Assembly (NCBI RefSeq): GCF_001885735.1
Contig: NZ_JXKG01000004.1
Span: 62,001 to 126,000, forward strand
Direction of reading: 5' to 3'
From: Enterococcus canintestini
GTDB taxonomy: Bacteria; Bacillota; Bacilli; Lactobacillales; Enterococcaceae
Length of the DNA stretch: 64,000 nucleotides
In this document: in pieces, positions 1 through 8,944 of the stretch
Position numbering within the stretch: position 1 is the first letter of the stretch
How the letters are laid out: every line of letters begins with the position of its first letter
Made by a program: the position numbers and the translations under genes
Notes under the pieces: model-generated
Seen by the model: the letters and a program-made list of their open reading frames with translations, nothing else
What the model was told of the DNA's origin: nothing
Database searches by the model: none

Positions 1-1
1 T

Positions 2-481
2 ACAATTGTCGCAGGCTTAATTGCTCCTGTGTCATTACCTTTAGTCGGCTTTTTAATGTTTGGTAACTTATTAAGAGAATGTGGCGTATTAGATCGTTTA
101 TCTGTTTCTGCCCAAAATGAATTAGTAAATCTTGTGAGTATATTGCTTGGATTAACAATTTCTGTCAAAATGCAAGCTCATGATTTCTTAAAAGTAGATA
201 CTTTAATCGTTATCGGCTTAGGTTTAGTGGCCTTTGTCATGGATTCAATTGGCGGCGTACTTTTTGCAAAAGTCTTAAACTTATTTAGAAAAGAAAAAGT
301 AAACCCAATGATTGGTGCTGCCGGTATTTCAGCTTTCCCAATGTCCAGTCGGGTAATTCAAAAAATGGCTACAGAAGAAGACCCACAAAACTTTATTTTA
401 ATGCATGCTGCTGGTGCGAACGTTTCAGGTCAGATTGCTTCAGTTATTGCAGGTGGCTTGTTATTAGCACTCTTAGTCTAA
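2..481 (+). CDS. oadB: Oxaloacetate decarboxylase beta subunit, 3' part
   Basis: The frame is open from the first bases, so this is the C-terminal ~159 residues of a gene that begins outside the window. OadB is the membrane subunit of the Na+-pumping OAD complex: it decarboxylates carboxybiotin and exports Na+. Visible are several hydrophobic membrane segments and the family's conserved FPMSSRVIQ stretch, followed by a glycine-rich last helix (HAAGANVSGQIASVIAGG). It is followed after 44 bases by a tiny membrane-protein gene and then citC, which places OAD inside the citrate operon. The family is clear; gene length and start cannot be seen. Confidence 0.93.
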   Translation, partial: TIVAGLIAPVSLPLVGFLMFGNLLRECGVLDRLSVSAQNELVNLVSILLGLTISVKMQAHDFLKVDTLIVIGLGLVAFVMDSIGGVLFAKVLNLFRKEKVNPMIGAAGISAFPMSSRVIQKMATEEDPQNFILMHAAGANVSGQIASVIAGGLLLALLV

Positions 482-525
482 TCATTGCAGAAGAAAAGTA
501 ATCTGACTACAAAAGGAGGATAACC

Positions 526-648
526 ATGTTTGAAGATTTAAAAATTGCGTTTGAATTATTAGGCTTTGGTTGGGGTGGCGTTTTTGTTGTAATTTTAATT
601 ATTTACGCAGCTTCACAATTATTGGCGAAATTATTTCCGCCAAAATAA
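526..648 (+). CDS. Small single-span OAD accessory subunit (OadG/OadH-like)
   Basis: A 40-residue protein with one hydrophobic helix (about residues 15-34) and a short basic tail ending FPPK. An AGGAGG site lies 6 bases before the ATG, so translation is likely. It sits between oadB and citC. Known OAD complexes contain a small one-helix gamma subunit (OadG, or OadH in enterococci) that joins the soluble carboxyltransferase to OadB. Position, size and topology fit that role, but the sequence is too short for a firm family call. Biotin carrier function is excluded: there is no MKM motif. Confidence 0.7.
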   Translation: MFEDLKIAFELLGFGWGGVFVVILIIYAASQLLAKLFPPK

Positions 649-670
649 AAAAGTAATCAGGTGAGAAAAG

Positions 671-1666
671 ATGTTGACACAAAAAAGACTCTGGTTAGCA
701 AAAGATGCCAAAGAGTATGAGCAGTGGCGTGAATTTTTAAAAACTGGCGATTTATTTCCAGAAGATGATGCCACTTATACTGTTGGTATTTATGACGGGG
801 AAAAGTTAATTGCCACTGGTTCTTTAGCAAATAATATCATTAAGTATTTGCTGGTTTGTAAAAGTTATCAATCAGAAAACTTATTGACGCAAATTATTGT
901 GCATCTAATCGATCGTTTACATGAAGAAAACATTTTTCATTATTTTGTTTACACCAAACCAGATAAAGAAGTGATTTTTCGCTCTTTGGGGTTTAAGAAA
1001 ATCATCAGTGTAAAAGAAGTATTGTTTATGGAACAAGGAAATCCTGATTTTACTGACTATCTCCATGAAATTGGTCAGTTTGATCGTCAAGGGCAAAACG
1101 GTAGCATTGTCATGAATGCCAACCCTTTTACTTTGGGACATAAATATTTAGTAGAGCAAGCGCGTAAAGTTTGCGATCATGTTTATGTTTTTGTTGTCTC
1201 AGAAGAAAAATCAGAGTTTAAAAGTTCCGAACGCTTTGCCTTAGTAAAAGCAGGTTTAAAAGAATTTGAAGATGTAACAGTTTTACCTGCACGGGATTAT
1301 ATGGTTTCATCTTTAACCTTTCCTGCCTACTTTTTAAAAGACCGAGCCCAATTAAATATTGCCCGCGTTCAAGCTCACTTAGATGCAACACTTTTTAAAG
1401 AACGAATTGCGCCGGTTCTGCATATCAAAAAACGCTTTGTTGGTGAAGAACCGTATTCAAAAGTAACCAATATTTATAATGAAGCCATGAAAGAAGTCTT
1501 CGATCCGGAATTGTCACTGACTATCTTGCCTCGTCTGGCTATTAAAGGTGAAATCGTCAGCGCCACTAAAGTGCGACAAGCCCTAAAAGAACACAATGAG
1601 TCGCTTGTAGAGTCCTTTTTACCGGATAATGTTTTTGCTTATTTGAAAGATAAAAATAAAATTTGA
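671..1666 (+). CDS. citC: [Citrate (pro-3S)-lyase] ligase
   Basis: A 331-residue protein that acetylates the thiol of the citrate lyase prosthetic group, using acetate and ATP, and so activates the enzyme. An N-terminal acetyltransferase-like region (to about residue 130) precedes a nucleotidylyltransferase domain whose nucleotide-binding motif NANPFTLGH lies near residues 149-157; a second signature, SATKVRQAL, is near the C-terminus. Full length for the family. The ATG follows a GGTGAG ribosome site by about 6 bases. It is the first of five consecutive citrate lyase genes, with citD starting 10 bases downstream. Confidence 0.95.
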   Translation: MLTQKRLWLAKDAKEYEQWREFLKTGDLFPEDDATYTVGIYDGEKLIATGSLANNIIKYLLVCKSYQSENLLTQIIVHLIDRLHEENIFHYFVYTKPDKEVIFRSLGFKKIISVKEVLFMEQGNPDFTDYLHEIGQFDRQGQNGSIVMNANPFTLGHKYLVEQARKVCDHVYVFVVSEEKSEFKSSERFALVKAGLKEFEDVTVLPARDYMVSSLTFPAYFLKDRAQLNIARVQAHLDATLFKERIAPVLHIKKRFVGEEPYSKVTNIYNEAMKEVFDPELSLTILPRLAIKGEIVSATKVRQALKEHNESLVESFLPDNVFAYLKDKNKI

Positions 1667-1676
1667 GGTGAAAATT

Positions 1677-1985
1677 GTGGAAATCAAAAAAAGTGCAGTA
1701 GCTGGTACTGTAGAGTCTAGTGACATTATGGTCACGGTCGCTCCAAACCAAGAAGAAAAAATCGTGATTGAATTAGACAGTAGTGTTGAAAAACAATATG
1801 GGCAACAAATTCGCGATTTAATTACTGAAACGCTAAATCGTTTGGGGGTAACAGCTGCTAAAGTAACGGCGATTGATAAAGGGGCATTAGATTGTACCAT
1901 TCAAGCGCGCACTTTAACGGCGGTTCATCGTGCTAGTGAAGTAAAAGCATACGACTGGAAGGAGATTGACTCATGGAACGCTTAA
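1677..1985 (+). CDS. citD: Citrate lyase gamma subunit (acyl carrier protein)
   Basis: A 102-residue acyl carrier protein that bears the 2'-(5''-triphosphoribosyl)-3'-dephospho-CoA arm, to which acetyl and citryl groups are attached. The attachment serine is expected at Ser14, in VESSD, matching ESGD at the same position in E. coli CitD. The GTG at 1677 is chosen over an in-frame GTG at 1668 because GAGGTG at 1665-1670 is the ribosome site, and the resulting [10 protein letters not shown] matches the family N-terminus. Its 3' end overlaps citE by 13 bases, suggesting coupled translation. Confidence 0.94.
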   Translation: MEIKKSAVAGTVESSDIMVTVAPNQEEKIVIELDSSVEKQYGQQIRDLITETLNRLGVTAAKVTAIDKGALDCTIQARTLTAVHRASEVKAYDWKEIDSWNA

Positions 1986-2860
1986 GAAGAACAATGATGT
2001 TTGTACCTGGAGCTAATGCGGCGATGTTAAGAGATGCACCTTTATATGGAGCAGATTCCATTATGTTCGACTTAGAAGATGCGGTTTCTTTAAAAGAAAA
2101 AGATTCTGCTCGGACATTGGTTCACTTTGCTTTAAAAACATTTGACTACAGTAGTGTTGAAACTGTCGTCCGCATTAATAGTTTGGACACGGTGGGTGTG
2201 CAAGATATTGCGGCAATGGTCTTAGCCGGAGTCAATGTCATTCGACTACCCAAAACAGAAACAGCCCAAGATATTGTTGACGTCGATGTAGAAATCACCA
2301 AAGTAGAAGAAGCTAATGGTATTACTGTGGGGACTACTAAAATGATGGCAGCCATTGAATCAGCTGAAGGCGTATTAAACGCAAGGGAAATCGCCAAAGC
2401 ATCGTCCCGATTAATCGGGATTGCTTTAGGGGCTGAAGATTATGTCACCAATATGCGTACCCGACGTTATCCAGATGGACAAGAATTATTCTTTGCTCGT
2501 AGTTTTATCTTGCATTCTGCTAGAGCAGCAGGAATTGCAGCAATTGATACAGTCTATTCCGATGTTGATAATGAAGCAGGCTTTTTAAAAGAAGTGGAAA
2601 TGATTAAACAGCTTGGTTTTGACGGTAAGTCAGTCATTAATCCGCGTCAAATCCCGCTTGTCAATAAAGTATATGCACCAACTGAAAAAGAAATTCAAGA
2701 CGCAAAAGAAGTCATTTGGGGCATTAAAGAAGCCGAAGCCAAAGGATCTGGTGTTATTTCAGTTAACGGAAAAATGGTAGATAAACCTATCGTAGAACGG
2801 GCAGAACGTGTTATTGCGTTAGCAAAAGCTGCCAAGTTGATTTCCGAGGAGGATATTTAA
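1973..2860 (+). CDS. citE: Citrate lyase beta subunit (citryl-ACP lyase)
   Basis: A 295-residue HpcH/HpaI-type TIM barrel that splits citryl-ACP into acetyl-ACP and oxaloacetate. Family marks are MFVPGAN at the N-terminus, the FDLEDAV metal/substrate motif near residues 27-33, and [13 protein letters not shown] in the middle. Full length. The ATG lies inside the end of citD with an AAGGAG site just upstream. Oxaloacetate formed here is the substrate of OadA and OadB in the same operon. Confidence 0.96.
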   Translation: MERLRRTMMFVPGANAAMLRDAPLYGADSIMFDLEDAVSLKEKDSARTLVHFALKTFDYSSVETVVRINSLDTVGVQDIAAMVLAGVNVIRLPKTETAQDIVDVDVEITKVEEANGITVGTTKMMAAIESAEGVLNAREIAKASSRLIGIALGAEDYVTNMRTRRYPDGQELFFARSFILHSARAAGIAAIDTVYSDVDNEAGFLKEVEMIKQLGFDGKSVINPRQIPLVNKVYAPTEKEIQDAKEVIWGIKEAEAKGSGVISVNGKMVDKPIVERAERVIALAKAAKLISEEDI

Positions 2861-2861
2861 A

Positions 2862-4394
2862 ATGACAACAAATAAATTAGGTCGCGAAATTCCAACACAA
2901 TTTGCTGATGAATACGGTGTTTTTGAAGGGGAATTAGCCAACATCAAAGAATACCAAGAATCAAGTCGTAAAATTAAACCCGTTAAACCGAGAGATACTA
3001 AATTATTAGGAAGTATTCGTGAAGCGATTGAAAAAACAGGCTTAAAAGATGGGATGACAATTTCTTTTCACCATCATTTCCGTGAAGGTGACTTTGTGAT
3101 GAACATGGTTTTAGCCGAGATCGCCAAAATGGGAATTAAAAATTTGTCGATTGCACCAAGTTCTATTGCTAACGTTCATGAACCGTTGATTGATCATATT
3201 AAAAATGGCGTAGTAACAAATATTACTTCCAGTGGTTTACGCGATAAAGTTGGCGCTGCTATTTCAGCAGGTATTATGGAAAATCCAGTTGTAATTCGTT
3301 CCCATGGTGGACGGGCACGAGCGATAGCTGCTGGCGATGTGCATATTGACGTAGCATTTTTAGGTGCGCCAAGCTCTGATGAATATGGTAATGCCAACGG
3401 AACTGTGGGTAAAGCAACGTGTGGTTCTTTAGGTTATGCGATGATCGATGCCAAATATGCTGATCAAGTCGTAATTATTACAGATACTTTAATGCCTTAT
3501 CCCAATACACCAATCAGTATTCCTCAAACGGATGTTGATTACGTGGTCGAAGTCGATGCAATTGGTGATCCAAACGGCATTGCCAAAGGAGCTACGCGTT
3601 TTACGAAAAATCCTAAAGAATTATTAATTGCTGAATATGCGGCCAAAGTCATTACTAATTCACCATACTATAAAGAAGGTTTTTCTTTCCAAACAGGTAC
3701 TGGTGGCGCAGCATTAGCTGTTTCTCGTTTTATGCGAGAAGCAATGCTTAAAGATGGTATTAAAGCGAGCTTTGCACTAGGTGGAATTACCAATGCGATG
3801 GTGGAATTATTAGAAGAAGGTTTAGTTGAAAAAATTATCGATGTCCAAGATTTTGATCATCCGTCTGCGATTTCGTTAGGAAAAAATGCAAACCACTATG
3901 AAATTGATGCCAACATGTATGCTTCACCTCTAAGTAAAGGTTCAGTGATTAACCAACTGGATACAGCAATTTTATCAGCATTAGAAATTGATACTGATTT
4001 TAATGTGAATGTCATTACCGGCTCTGATGGTGTAATTCGTGGGGCTTCAGGCGGACACTCAGATACTTCAATGGCATGCAAAATGAGTCTTGTTATTGCG
4101 CCGATTATTCGGGGGCGCATCGCTACAATTGTAGACAAAGTGAATACAGTTGTAACGCCAGGTTCAAGTATCGATGTAGTGGTCACAGAAGTTGGGATTG
4201 CGATCAATCCAGCGCGTCAAGATTTAATCGAACATTTCAAAAAGTTAGATGTGCCACAATTTACGATTGAAGAATTAAAAGAAAAAGCCTATAGCATCGT
4301 CGGCACACCACAACCGATTCAATATGGTGATAAAGTTGTCGCTTTAATTGAATATCGCGATGGCTCAATTATCGATGTGGTTAAAAATGTCTAA
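2862..4394 (+). CDS. citF: Citrate lyase alpha subunit (citrate:acetyl-ACP transferase)
   Basis: A 510-residue subunit that exchanges the acetyl group on CitD for citrate, giving citryl-ACP and acetate. The CoA-transferase-like fold shows in SFHHHFREGDFVMN near residue 68 and in GSDGVIRGASGGHSDT around residues 390-405. Length is usual for the family. GAGGAGG lies inside the citE end, 1 base separates the two genes, and citX overlaps the last 8 bases. Intact, with no frameshift. Confidence 0.96.
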   Translation: MTTNKLGREIPTQFADEYGVFEGELANIKEYQESSRKIKPVKPRDTKLLGSIREAIEKTGLKDGMTISFHHHFREGDFVMNMVLAEIAKMGIKNLSIAPSSIANVHEPLIDHIKNGVVTNITSSGLRDKVGAAISAGIMENPVVIRSHGGRARAIAAGDVHIDVAFLGAPSSDEYGNANGTVGKATCGSLGYAMIDAKYADQVVIITDTLMPYPNTPISIPQTDVDYVVEVDAIGDPNGIAKGATRFTKNPKELLIAEYAAKVITNSPYYKEGFSFQTGTGGAALAVSRFMREAMLKDGIKASFALGGITNAMVELLEEGLVEKIIDVQDFDHPSAISLGKNANHYEIDANMYASPLSKGSVINQLDTAILSALEIDTDFNVNVITGSDGVIRGASGGHSDTSMACKMSLVIAPIIRGRIATIVDKVNTVVTPGSSIDVVVTEVGIAINPARQDLIEHFKKLDVPQFTIEELKEKAYSIVGTPQPIQYGDKVVALIEYRDGSIIDVVKNV

Positions 4395-4923
4395 TTATTT
4401 TCAAGGGGAAATGGTTACTCTATCAGAAATGTTAGCTGCTAGAGAACAAAGAGTGACATTGCAACAAGCACTACTAGCCAAATGTCCGCAGGCAAGTTTA
4501 CTTTCAGCCACGCTGAATATTCCTGGACCAGTTAAAAACACACCGGCTTTGGAAAAAACATTTATTGCTTTAGTCGAAACAGTTCGTAAAGAATTAAAAG
4601 ATTTCTTTATCATTGAAACAAATTATTTTTCGCGTAAAACTGGCCTAGAATTTTTTTTGTTAGCCGAAATTTCTCCAGAACTATTAAAAAGAAAAATGGT
4701 TGAAATTGAAGAAAAGAATTCTCAAGGACGGCTGGTAGATTTAGATGTTTTGTGGTTAAAAGATGACAAAATACAATCAATCAGTCGACAAGATTTAGGT
4801 TTTCCGGCTAGAAGATGCCTTATTTGCAATCAAGATGCCAAGGTCTGTGGGCGAGCTAGAATCCATACGATTGAAGAAATGCAAGCAAAAATTATCACTA
4901 TAATTGAACAGGGAAAGGAGTAG
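4387..4923 (+). CDS. citX: Apo-citrate lyase phosphoribosyl-dephospho-CoA transferase
   Basis: A 178-residue enzyme that transfers the triphosphoribosyl-dephospho-CoA group to apo-CitD. The family signature is the C-terminal PARRCLIC...CGRARIHT block. The ATG at 4387 overlaps the end of citF by 8 bases; there is little ribosome site, so translation is probably coupled to citF. The frame is also open further upstream inside citF, but that would give an N-terminus unlike the family. The prosthetic-group synthase gene citG is not in this window. Confidence 0.92.
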   Translation: MSNYFQGEMVTLSEMLAAREQRVTLQQALLAKCPQASLLSATLNIPGPVKNTPALEKTFIALVETVRKELKDFFIIETNYFSRKTGLEFFLLAEISPELLKRKMVEIEEKNSQGRLVDLDVLWLKDDKIQSISRQDLGFPARRCLICNQDAKVCGRARIHTIEEMQAKIITIIEQGKE

Positions 4924-4927
4924 TGGA

Positions 4928-6322
4928 ATGACCAAACAAATTCGTTTTATGGAAACGGTCTTGCGGGACGGCCAACAAAGTCAAATCGCCACCCGGATGC
5001 CAACAGCAGATATGTTACCAATCATCAAAACAATGGATGAAGCGGGCTTTCATTCATTGGAGATGTGGGGAGGCGCAACGTTTGATTCTTGCCTACGTTT
5101 TTTAAATGAAGATCCATGGGAAAGATTACGTCTTATTCGTAAAGAAGTAAAAAATACGAAGTTACAAATGTTATTACGAGGACAAAATCTCTTAGGATAT
5201 AAAAACTATGCAGATGATGTGGTAAGAGAGTTTGTGATGAAATCAGTTGAAAATGGCATTGATATTGTCCGTGTTTTCGATGCTTTAAATGATACGCGTA
5301 ACTTAAAGACCTCAATTGAAGCTTGTAAAGAAGCTGGCGGACATTGCCAAACAGCAATTTCTTACACTACTAGTGATTTTCATACAGTTGATTATTTTGT
5401 CGGTTTAGCCAAAGAAATGGCAGAACTTGGGGCAGATTCAATTTGTATTAAAGACATGGCGGGAGTCTTAACACCAGCTACTGGTTTTGAATTAGTCAGT
5501 CGCATTAAAGATAGTATTTCATTACCACTAGAAGTTCATACCCATGCTACAAGTGGTATTTCAGAAATGACCTATTTAAAAGTGGCAGAAGCCGGCGCAG
5601 ATATTATTGATACTGCCATTTCATCATTTTCCGGTGGGACAAGTCAACCAGCGACAGAATCTGTCGCTATTGCATTAGCTGGATTAGGTTTTGATACAGG
5701 CTTAAAAATGGATAAATTGGAAGAAATTGCCAATTATTTCAATCCAATTCGCGATCATTTCCGCAATGAAGGCTTATTAAATCCTAAAGTAAAAGATACC
5801 GAACCTAAAACTTTAATTTATCAAGTGCCTGGTGGAATGTTATCCAATCTCTTAAGTCAGTTAACCGAACAAGGCAATGCTGATAAATATGATGAAGTTT
5901 TAGCCGAGGTGCCAAAAGTCCGCGCCGACTTAGGTTATCCGCCGCTTGTAACGCCACTATCACAAATGGTGGGAACCCAAGCGTTAATGAATATTTTAGC
6001 TGGAGAACGATACAAGCTAGTGCCAAACGAAATCAAAGATTACGTGCGGGGACTGTATGGTAAACCTCCTGTTGCCATTAAACCAGAGATTAAAGAAAAA
6101 ATTATTGGAAATGAACCAGTTATTACCCAACGCCCGGCTGATTTATTAGCGCCACAACTGCCTGAATTTGAAGCAGAAATTAAGCAATACGCAAAATCAA
6201 CTGAAGATGTATTAAGTTATGCTGTTTTCCCCCAACAAGCCAAAGATTTCTTAGGACGACGGGAAGACCCATTTTATGATGTGCCGCTCCAAACGGTGAA
6301 TGTAAAAATTGACCTGGAATAA
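4928..6322 (+). CDS. oadA: Oxaloacetate decarboxylase alpha subunit, carboxyltransferase domain only
   Basis: A 464-residue carboxyltransferase that moves CO2 from oxaloacetate to biotin. N-terminal LRDGQQS, the lysine of CIKDMAG and the metal-binding histidines of VHTHATSG mark the TIM barrel. The protein stops at the end of the carboxyltransferase region and has no biotinyl domain (no MKM motif), unlike the ~590-residue fused OadA of enterobacteria. The carrier must be a separate protein, as with OadD of enterococci, presumably encoded upstream of the window. The ATG at 4928 follows AAAGGAG. A strong terminator ends the operon. Confidence 0.94.
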   Translation: MTKQIRFMETVLRDGQQSQIATRMPTADMLPIIKTMDEAGFHSLEMWGGATFDSCLRFLNEDPWERLRLIRKEVKNTKLQMLLRGQNLLGYKNYADDVVREFVMKSVENGIDIVRVFDALNDTRNLKTSIEACKEAGGHCQTAISYTTSDFHTVDYFVGLAKEMAELGADSICIKDMAGVLTPATGFELVSRIKDSISLPLEVHTHATSGISEMTYLKVAEAGADIIDTAISSFSGGTSQPATESVAIALAGLGFDTGLKMDKLEEIANYFNPIRDHFRNEGLLNPKVKDTEPKTLIYQVPGGMLSNLLSQLTEQGNADKYDEVLAEVPKVRADLGYPPLVTPLSQMVGTQALMNILAGERYKLVPNEIKDYVRGLYGKPPVAIKPEIKEKIIGNEPVITQRPADLLAPQLPEFEAEIKQYAKSTEDVLSYAVFPQQAKDFLGRREDPFYDVPLQTVNVKIDLE

Positions 6323-6362
6323 AAAAGTTTGCAATTCAAAATTTTAATGCAATTAATCACTG

Positions 6363-6403
6363 AAAAGGCTGTAAAAATCAGTAATGATTTTTACAGCCTT
6401 TTT
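6363..6403 (+). terminator. Rho-independent terminator of the citrate operon
   Basis: An 18-base arm (AAAAGGCTGTAAAAATCA) and its perfect complement are separated by GTAA and followed by a T run, 40 bases after the oadA stop. Confidence 0.93.
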
Positions 6404-6414
6404 AATATAGTAAA

Positions 6415-6475
6415 TTATCATCAAAAAGTGATTTTATCATCAAAATTTATAATTCAATACAAATTTTGATGATAA
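6415..6475. promoter_or_regulatory. Triple half-site operator upstream of the mannosidase operon
   Basis: The 12-mer TTATCATCAAAA occurs at 6415-6426 and 6434-6445 as direct repeats 19 bases apart, and again in inverted form at 6464-6475. The second and third copies extend to perfect 15-base arms around a 12-base centre. The site lies about 17 bases upstream of the predicted -35 box, an activator position. Half-sites in direct repeat suit AraC-type proteins, so the membrane AraC regulator at 12984 is the natural candidate; this is inference. Confidence 0.6.
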
Positions 6476-6491
6476 TTATTTTTTTAAATGA

Positions 6492-6533
6492 TTGAGCTTT
6501 TTGTATACTTAAGTAATATTGTAAGTGCTTACA
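6492..6533 (+). promoter_or_regulatory. Predicted promoter with overlapping cre-like site
   Basis: A -35-like TTGAGC (6492-6497), a 16-base spacer and TAATAT (6514-6519) are followed at once by the palindrome TTGTAAGTGCTTACAA (6519-6534). Its core TGTAAGTGCTTACA differs from the CcpA consensus form TGTAAGCGCTTACA by one base. Placement over the start of transcription suits CcpA repression when glucose is present. Confidence 0.65.
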
Positions 6534-6602
6534 ACTACTTGCGGCCGAAATTAGTTGTTTAGTGATGAATAGTTAAATAATAGTTAAAGTGAGGTTTGAA
6601 AA

Positions 6603-7979
6603 TTGAAAAACTTAAGAATGAAGAAAATCGCGTTATTTACGTCTTTATTAGTAGTTCCTCTTTTAATTGCAGGATGTGGGAATGAGTCAAAAGAAAGTTC
6701 TGCTAGTAAAGATGGGAAGACAGAAATTAAGATTACGTGGCGTAATACTGGAGATCATGATAAAATGCAGAAATTTTTAGAAGAAGAATTTATTCCAAAG
6801 TTTGAAAAAGATAATCCAGATATTAAAGTAATACCGTCTTCTATCACTGCAAGTGAAGGTGATTATTTTTCTAAAGTTGCTTTATCAATGCAATCAGAGA
6901 GTACAGCTCCAGATATTGTTGCCGAGGATTCATTTATGTTAAACTCGGATGCTAATGCAGGATACTTGACTGCCTTAGATGACTACGTAGCAAAATGGGA
7001 TGATTGGAGTAAGTATACTGAAAATTTGAAAGCGGGATCTATTGCCCAAGATGGAAAATTATATGCTATTCCGGGAACATCAGATTCTAGGGGGATTTGG
7101 TTTAATAAGAATGTTTTTAAAAAGGCAGGTTTACCTGAAGACTGGCAGCCAAAAACATGGGAAGATATTGTAGCTGCAGCAGAAAAGGTGAAGGAAACCC
7201 AACCTAAAGTGATTCCCTTTGGTATGGGAGTGGCAAAGGCAAATGGAGAGTCTGTTTCTATGCAAACTTTTGAGATGCTGTTATACGGAACAAAAGACCA
7301 ATTATTTGATTCAGAAACTCGAAAATGGGATGTAAATAGTCAAGGTATTTTGGACTCGTTAAACTTTATTGATGAAATTTATAATCAGAAAAAATTAGGA
7401 CCATCTTTATCAATTGCTATTAATAGTAACTATGGTTCTGTAATGTTCCAAGAAAAATTTCCTAAAGATGAAGTAGCTATGCTATTGGATGGATTTTGGA
7501 GTCAGGGAAATTGGACTGAATCTGGAGCAACTCCGGTTGAAAATATGACTGAACGTTTTGGTTTTGCTGCTATGCCTACACAAAATGGTGATGCACCGGG
7601 AACCACTACAATGTCTGGTGGTTGGACATGGGCAATCCCTGCAAAAGCTAAAAATAAAGAGGCATCATGGAAAGTTGTGCAAGCACTAGGTGGTAAAGAA
7701 GAACAAGCAAAACGTGCCATTGCAGAAGGAAATTTAACAGTGCGTGATGATTCTGCAGAATTACCAGAATACAAAGATCAACCGTTTATCGCAGAAGCTA
7801 CTAGTTTCTTAAAAAATGCGCATTTTCGCCCTGCTGATGATAAGTATCCAAATGTATCTGTTGAAATTCAAAATATGGTGGAGTCTGTAGCGACAGGCTC
7901 AAAAACGCCAGAACAAGCAGCAAAAGATTATGCAAAGAATGTGACGAGAATTGTAGGAGAAGAGAATATTAAAAAATAA
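6603..7979 (+). CDS. Sugar ABC transporter substrate-binding lipoprotein
   Basis: A 458-residue family 1 extracellular solute-binding protein. The signal peptide ends in a lipobox LIAGC with the lipidated cysteine at about residue 25, followed by an acidic/serine linker. Later blocks typical of oligosaccharide-binding proteins include AIPGTSDSRGIWFNK and MSGGWTWAIP. The TTG at 6603 is preferred because GAGG lies 8 bases upstream; an in-frame ATG at 6618 is the alternative. It begins an operon with two permeases and an alpha-mannosidase, so the ligand is probably a mannose-containing oligosaccharide. The ligand is inferred from context. Confidence 0.92.
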   Translation: MKNLRMKKIALFTSLLVVPLLIAGCGNESKESSASKDGKTEIKITWRNTGDHDKMQKFLEEEFIPKFEKDNPDIKVIPSSITASEGDYFSKVALSMQSESTAPDIVAEDSFMLNSDANAGYLTALDDYVAKWDDWSKYTENLKAGSIAQDGKLYAIPGTSDSRGIWFNKNVFKKAGLPEDWQPKTWEDIVAAAEKVKETQPKVIPFGMGVAKANGESVSMQTFEMLLYGTKDQLFDSETRKWDVNSQGILDSLNFIDEIYNQKKLGPSLSIAINSNYGSVMFQEKFPKDEVAMLLDGFWSQGNWTESGATPVENMTERFGFAAMPTQNGDAPGTTTMSGGWTWAIPAKAKNKEASWKVVQALGGKEEQAKRAIAEGNLTVRDDSAELPEYKDQPFIAEATSFLKNAHFRPADDKYPNVSVEIQNMVESVATGSKTPEQAAKDYAKNVTRIVGEENIKK

Positions 7980-7985
7980 TATTGG

Positions 7986-8007
7986 GGCGGCTTAGTAGCC
8001 GCCTTTT
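7986..8007 (+). terminator. Intercistronic attenuator after the binding-protein gene
   Basis: The hairpin GGCGGCT-TAGT-AGCCGCC is followed by TTTTACTT, seven bases after the binding-protein stop and before the first permease. Its T tract is short and interrupted, so partial read-through is likely. This would yield more binding protein than permease. Confidence 0.7.
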
Positions 8008-8026
8008 ACTTAAGAAGGTGAGAAAT

Positions 8027-8935
8027 ATGGAAAACGGATTGATGGAACCATTCCAAAATAAGAAAGCGCCACTATCTGATAATTTAAAGTCAATTTTCTT
8101 TTTGTTGCCTAGTTGGATTTTATTGTTAATATTTTTTATTGGCCCCATGATTTTAACTTTCGTTTTTTCTTTTACAAATCTAGCATTAACGGGAGCAGAA
8201 GCAAGTCAATTACAATTTATTGGTTTTGAAAACTTTACACGTATGTTTCAAGATCCAGAATTTCGAACTAGTGTATGGAATACAATTATTTTTGTATTTT
8301 TTTCGGCAGTATTGGGTCAATGTTTTTTAGGATTTCTAATTGCATTTTTGATGCGAGAAAAAAATAAAACTTTTCGAAGAATAATTGGATTAATTATTAT
8401 CGCAGCTTGGGTTACGCCTGAGGTCGTTGTTTCATTTTGTTGGGTAGCATTTCTTAGTGAGAGCGGCACCGCTAATTGGGTATTAGGGATATTGAATATT
8501 GAACCTGTAGCATGGTTATTCACTTTCCCTATGGTTAGCGTGATTATTGCAAATATCTGGCGAGGAACTGCTTTTTCAATGATGGTTTTCCAATCAGCAT
8601 TGGATGATATTCCGAAAGAAGTAGAAGAGGCAGCTATTATGGATGGTGCATCCCGCTGGAAGATTGTGACCAAAATTACAATTCCAATGGTAAAGGGTAC
8701 AATTGCAACAAACTTGATGTTGGTAACACTACAGACTTTAGGAGTATTCACCTTAATTTATACAATGACTGGTGGAGGCCCTGGGGTGAGTACTGCTACT
8801 TTACCAGTATTTATGTATAAACAAGCATTTGTGAGTTATCAATTAGGATATGGTACAGCTATTTCTTTAGTTCTTTTGGTACTAGGAGCGATAGCAAGCC
8901 TTATTTATATGAAAACATTGAAAGTGAAAGTGTAG
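8027..8935 (+). CDS. Sugar ABC transporter permease (MalF/UgpA type)
   Basis: A 302-residue inner-membrane permease with about six helices. The cytoplasmic EAA loop that docks the ATPase reads EEAAIMDGASRWKIVTKITIP (about residues 203-223). The ATG at 8027 follows AAGGTGAG by 5 bases; an upstream in-frame start would begin inside the attenuator hairpin and is rejected. It pairs with the next permease. No ATPase gene is in the operon, as in many Gram-positive sugar transporters of this class that share one MsmK/UgpC-type ATPase. Confidence 0.93.
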   Translation: MENGLMEPFQNKKAPLSDNLKSIFFLLPSWILLLIFFIGPMILTFVFSFTNLALTGAEASQLQFIGFENFTRMFQDPEFRTSVWNTIIFVFFSAVLGQCFLGFLIAFLMREKNKTFRRIIGLIIIAAWVTPEVVVSFCWVAFLSESGTANWVLGILNIEPVAWLFTFPMVSVIIANIWRGTAFSMMVFQSALDDIPKEVEEAAIMDGASRWKIVTKITIPMVKGTIATNLMLVTLQTLGVFTLIYTMTGGGPGVSTATLPVFMYKQAFVSYQLGYGTAISLVLLVLGAIASLIYMKTLKVKV

Positions 8936-8944
8936 GTGAATGAA

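Noticed and set aside
2146-2397. Minus-strand frame within citE
   Set aside because: Serine/threonine-rich shadow translation of a conserved enzyme, without start signals.
8317-8751. 144-codon antisense frame within the first permease gene
   Set aside because: No ribosome site, composition mirrors the hydrophobic coding strand, and it overlaps a clear family member.
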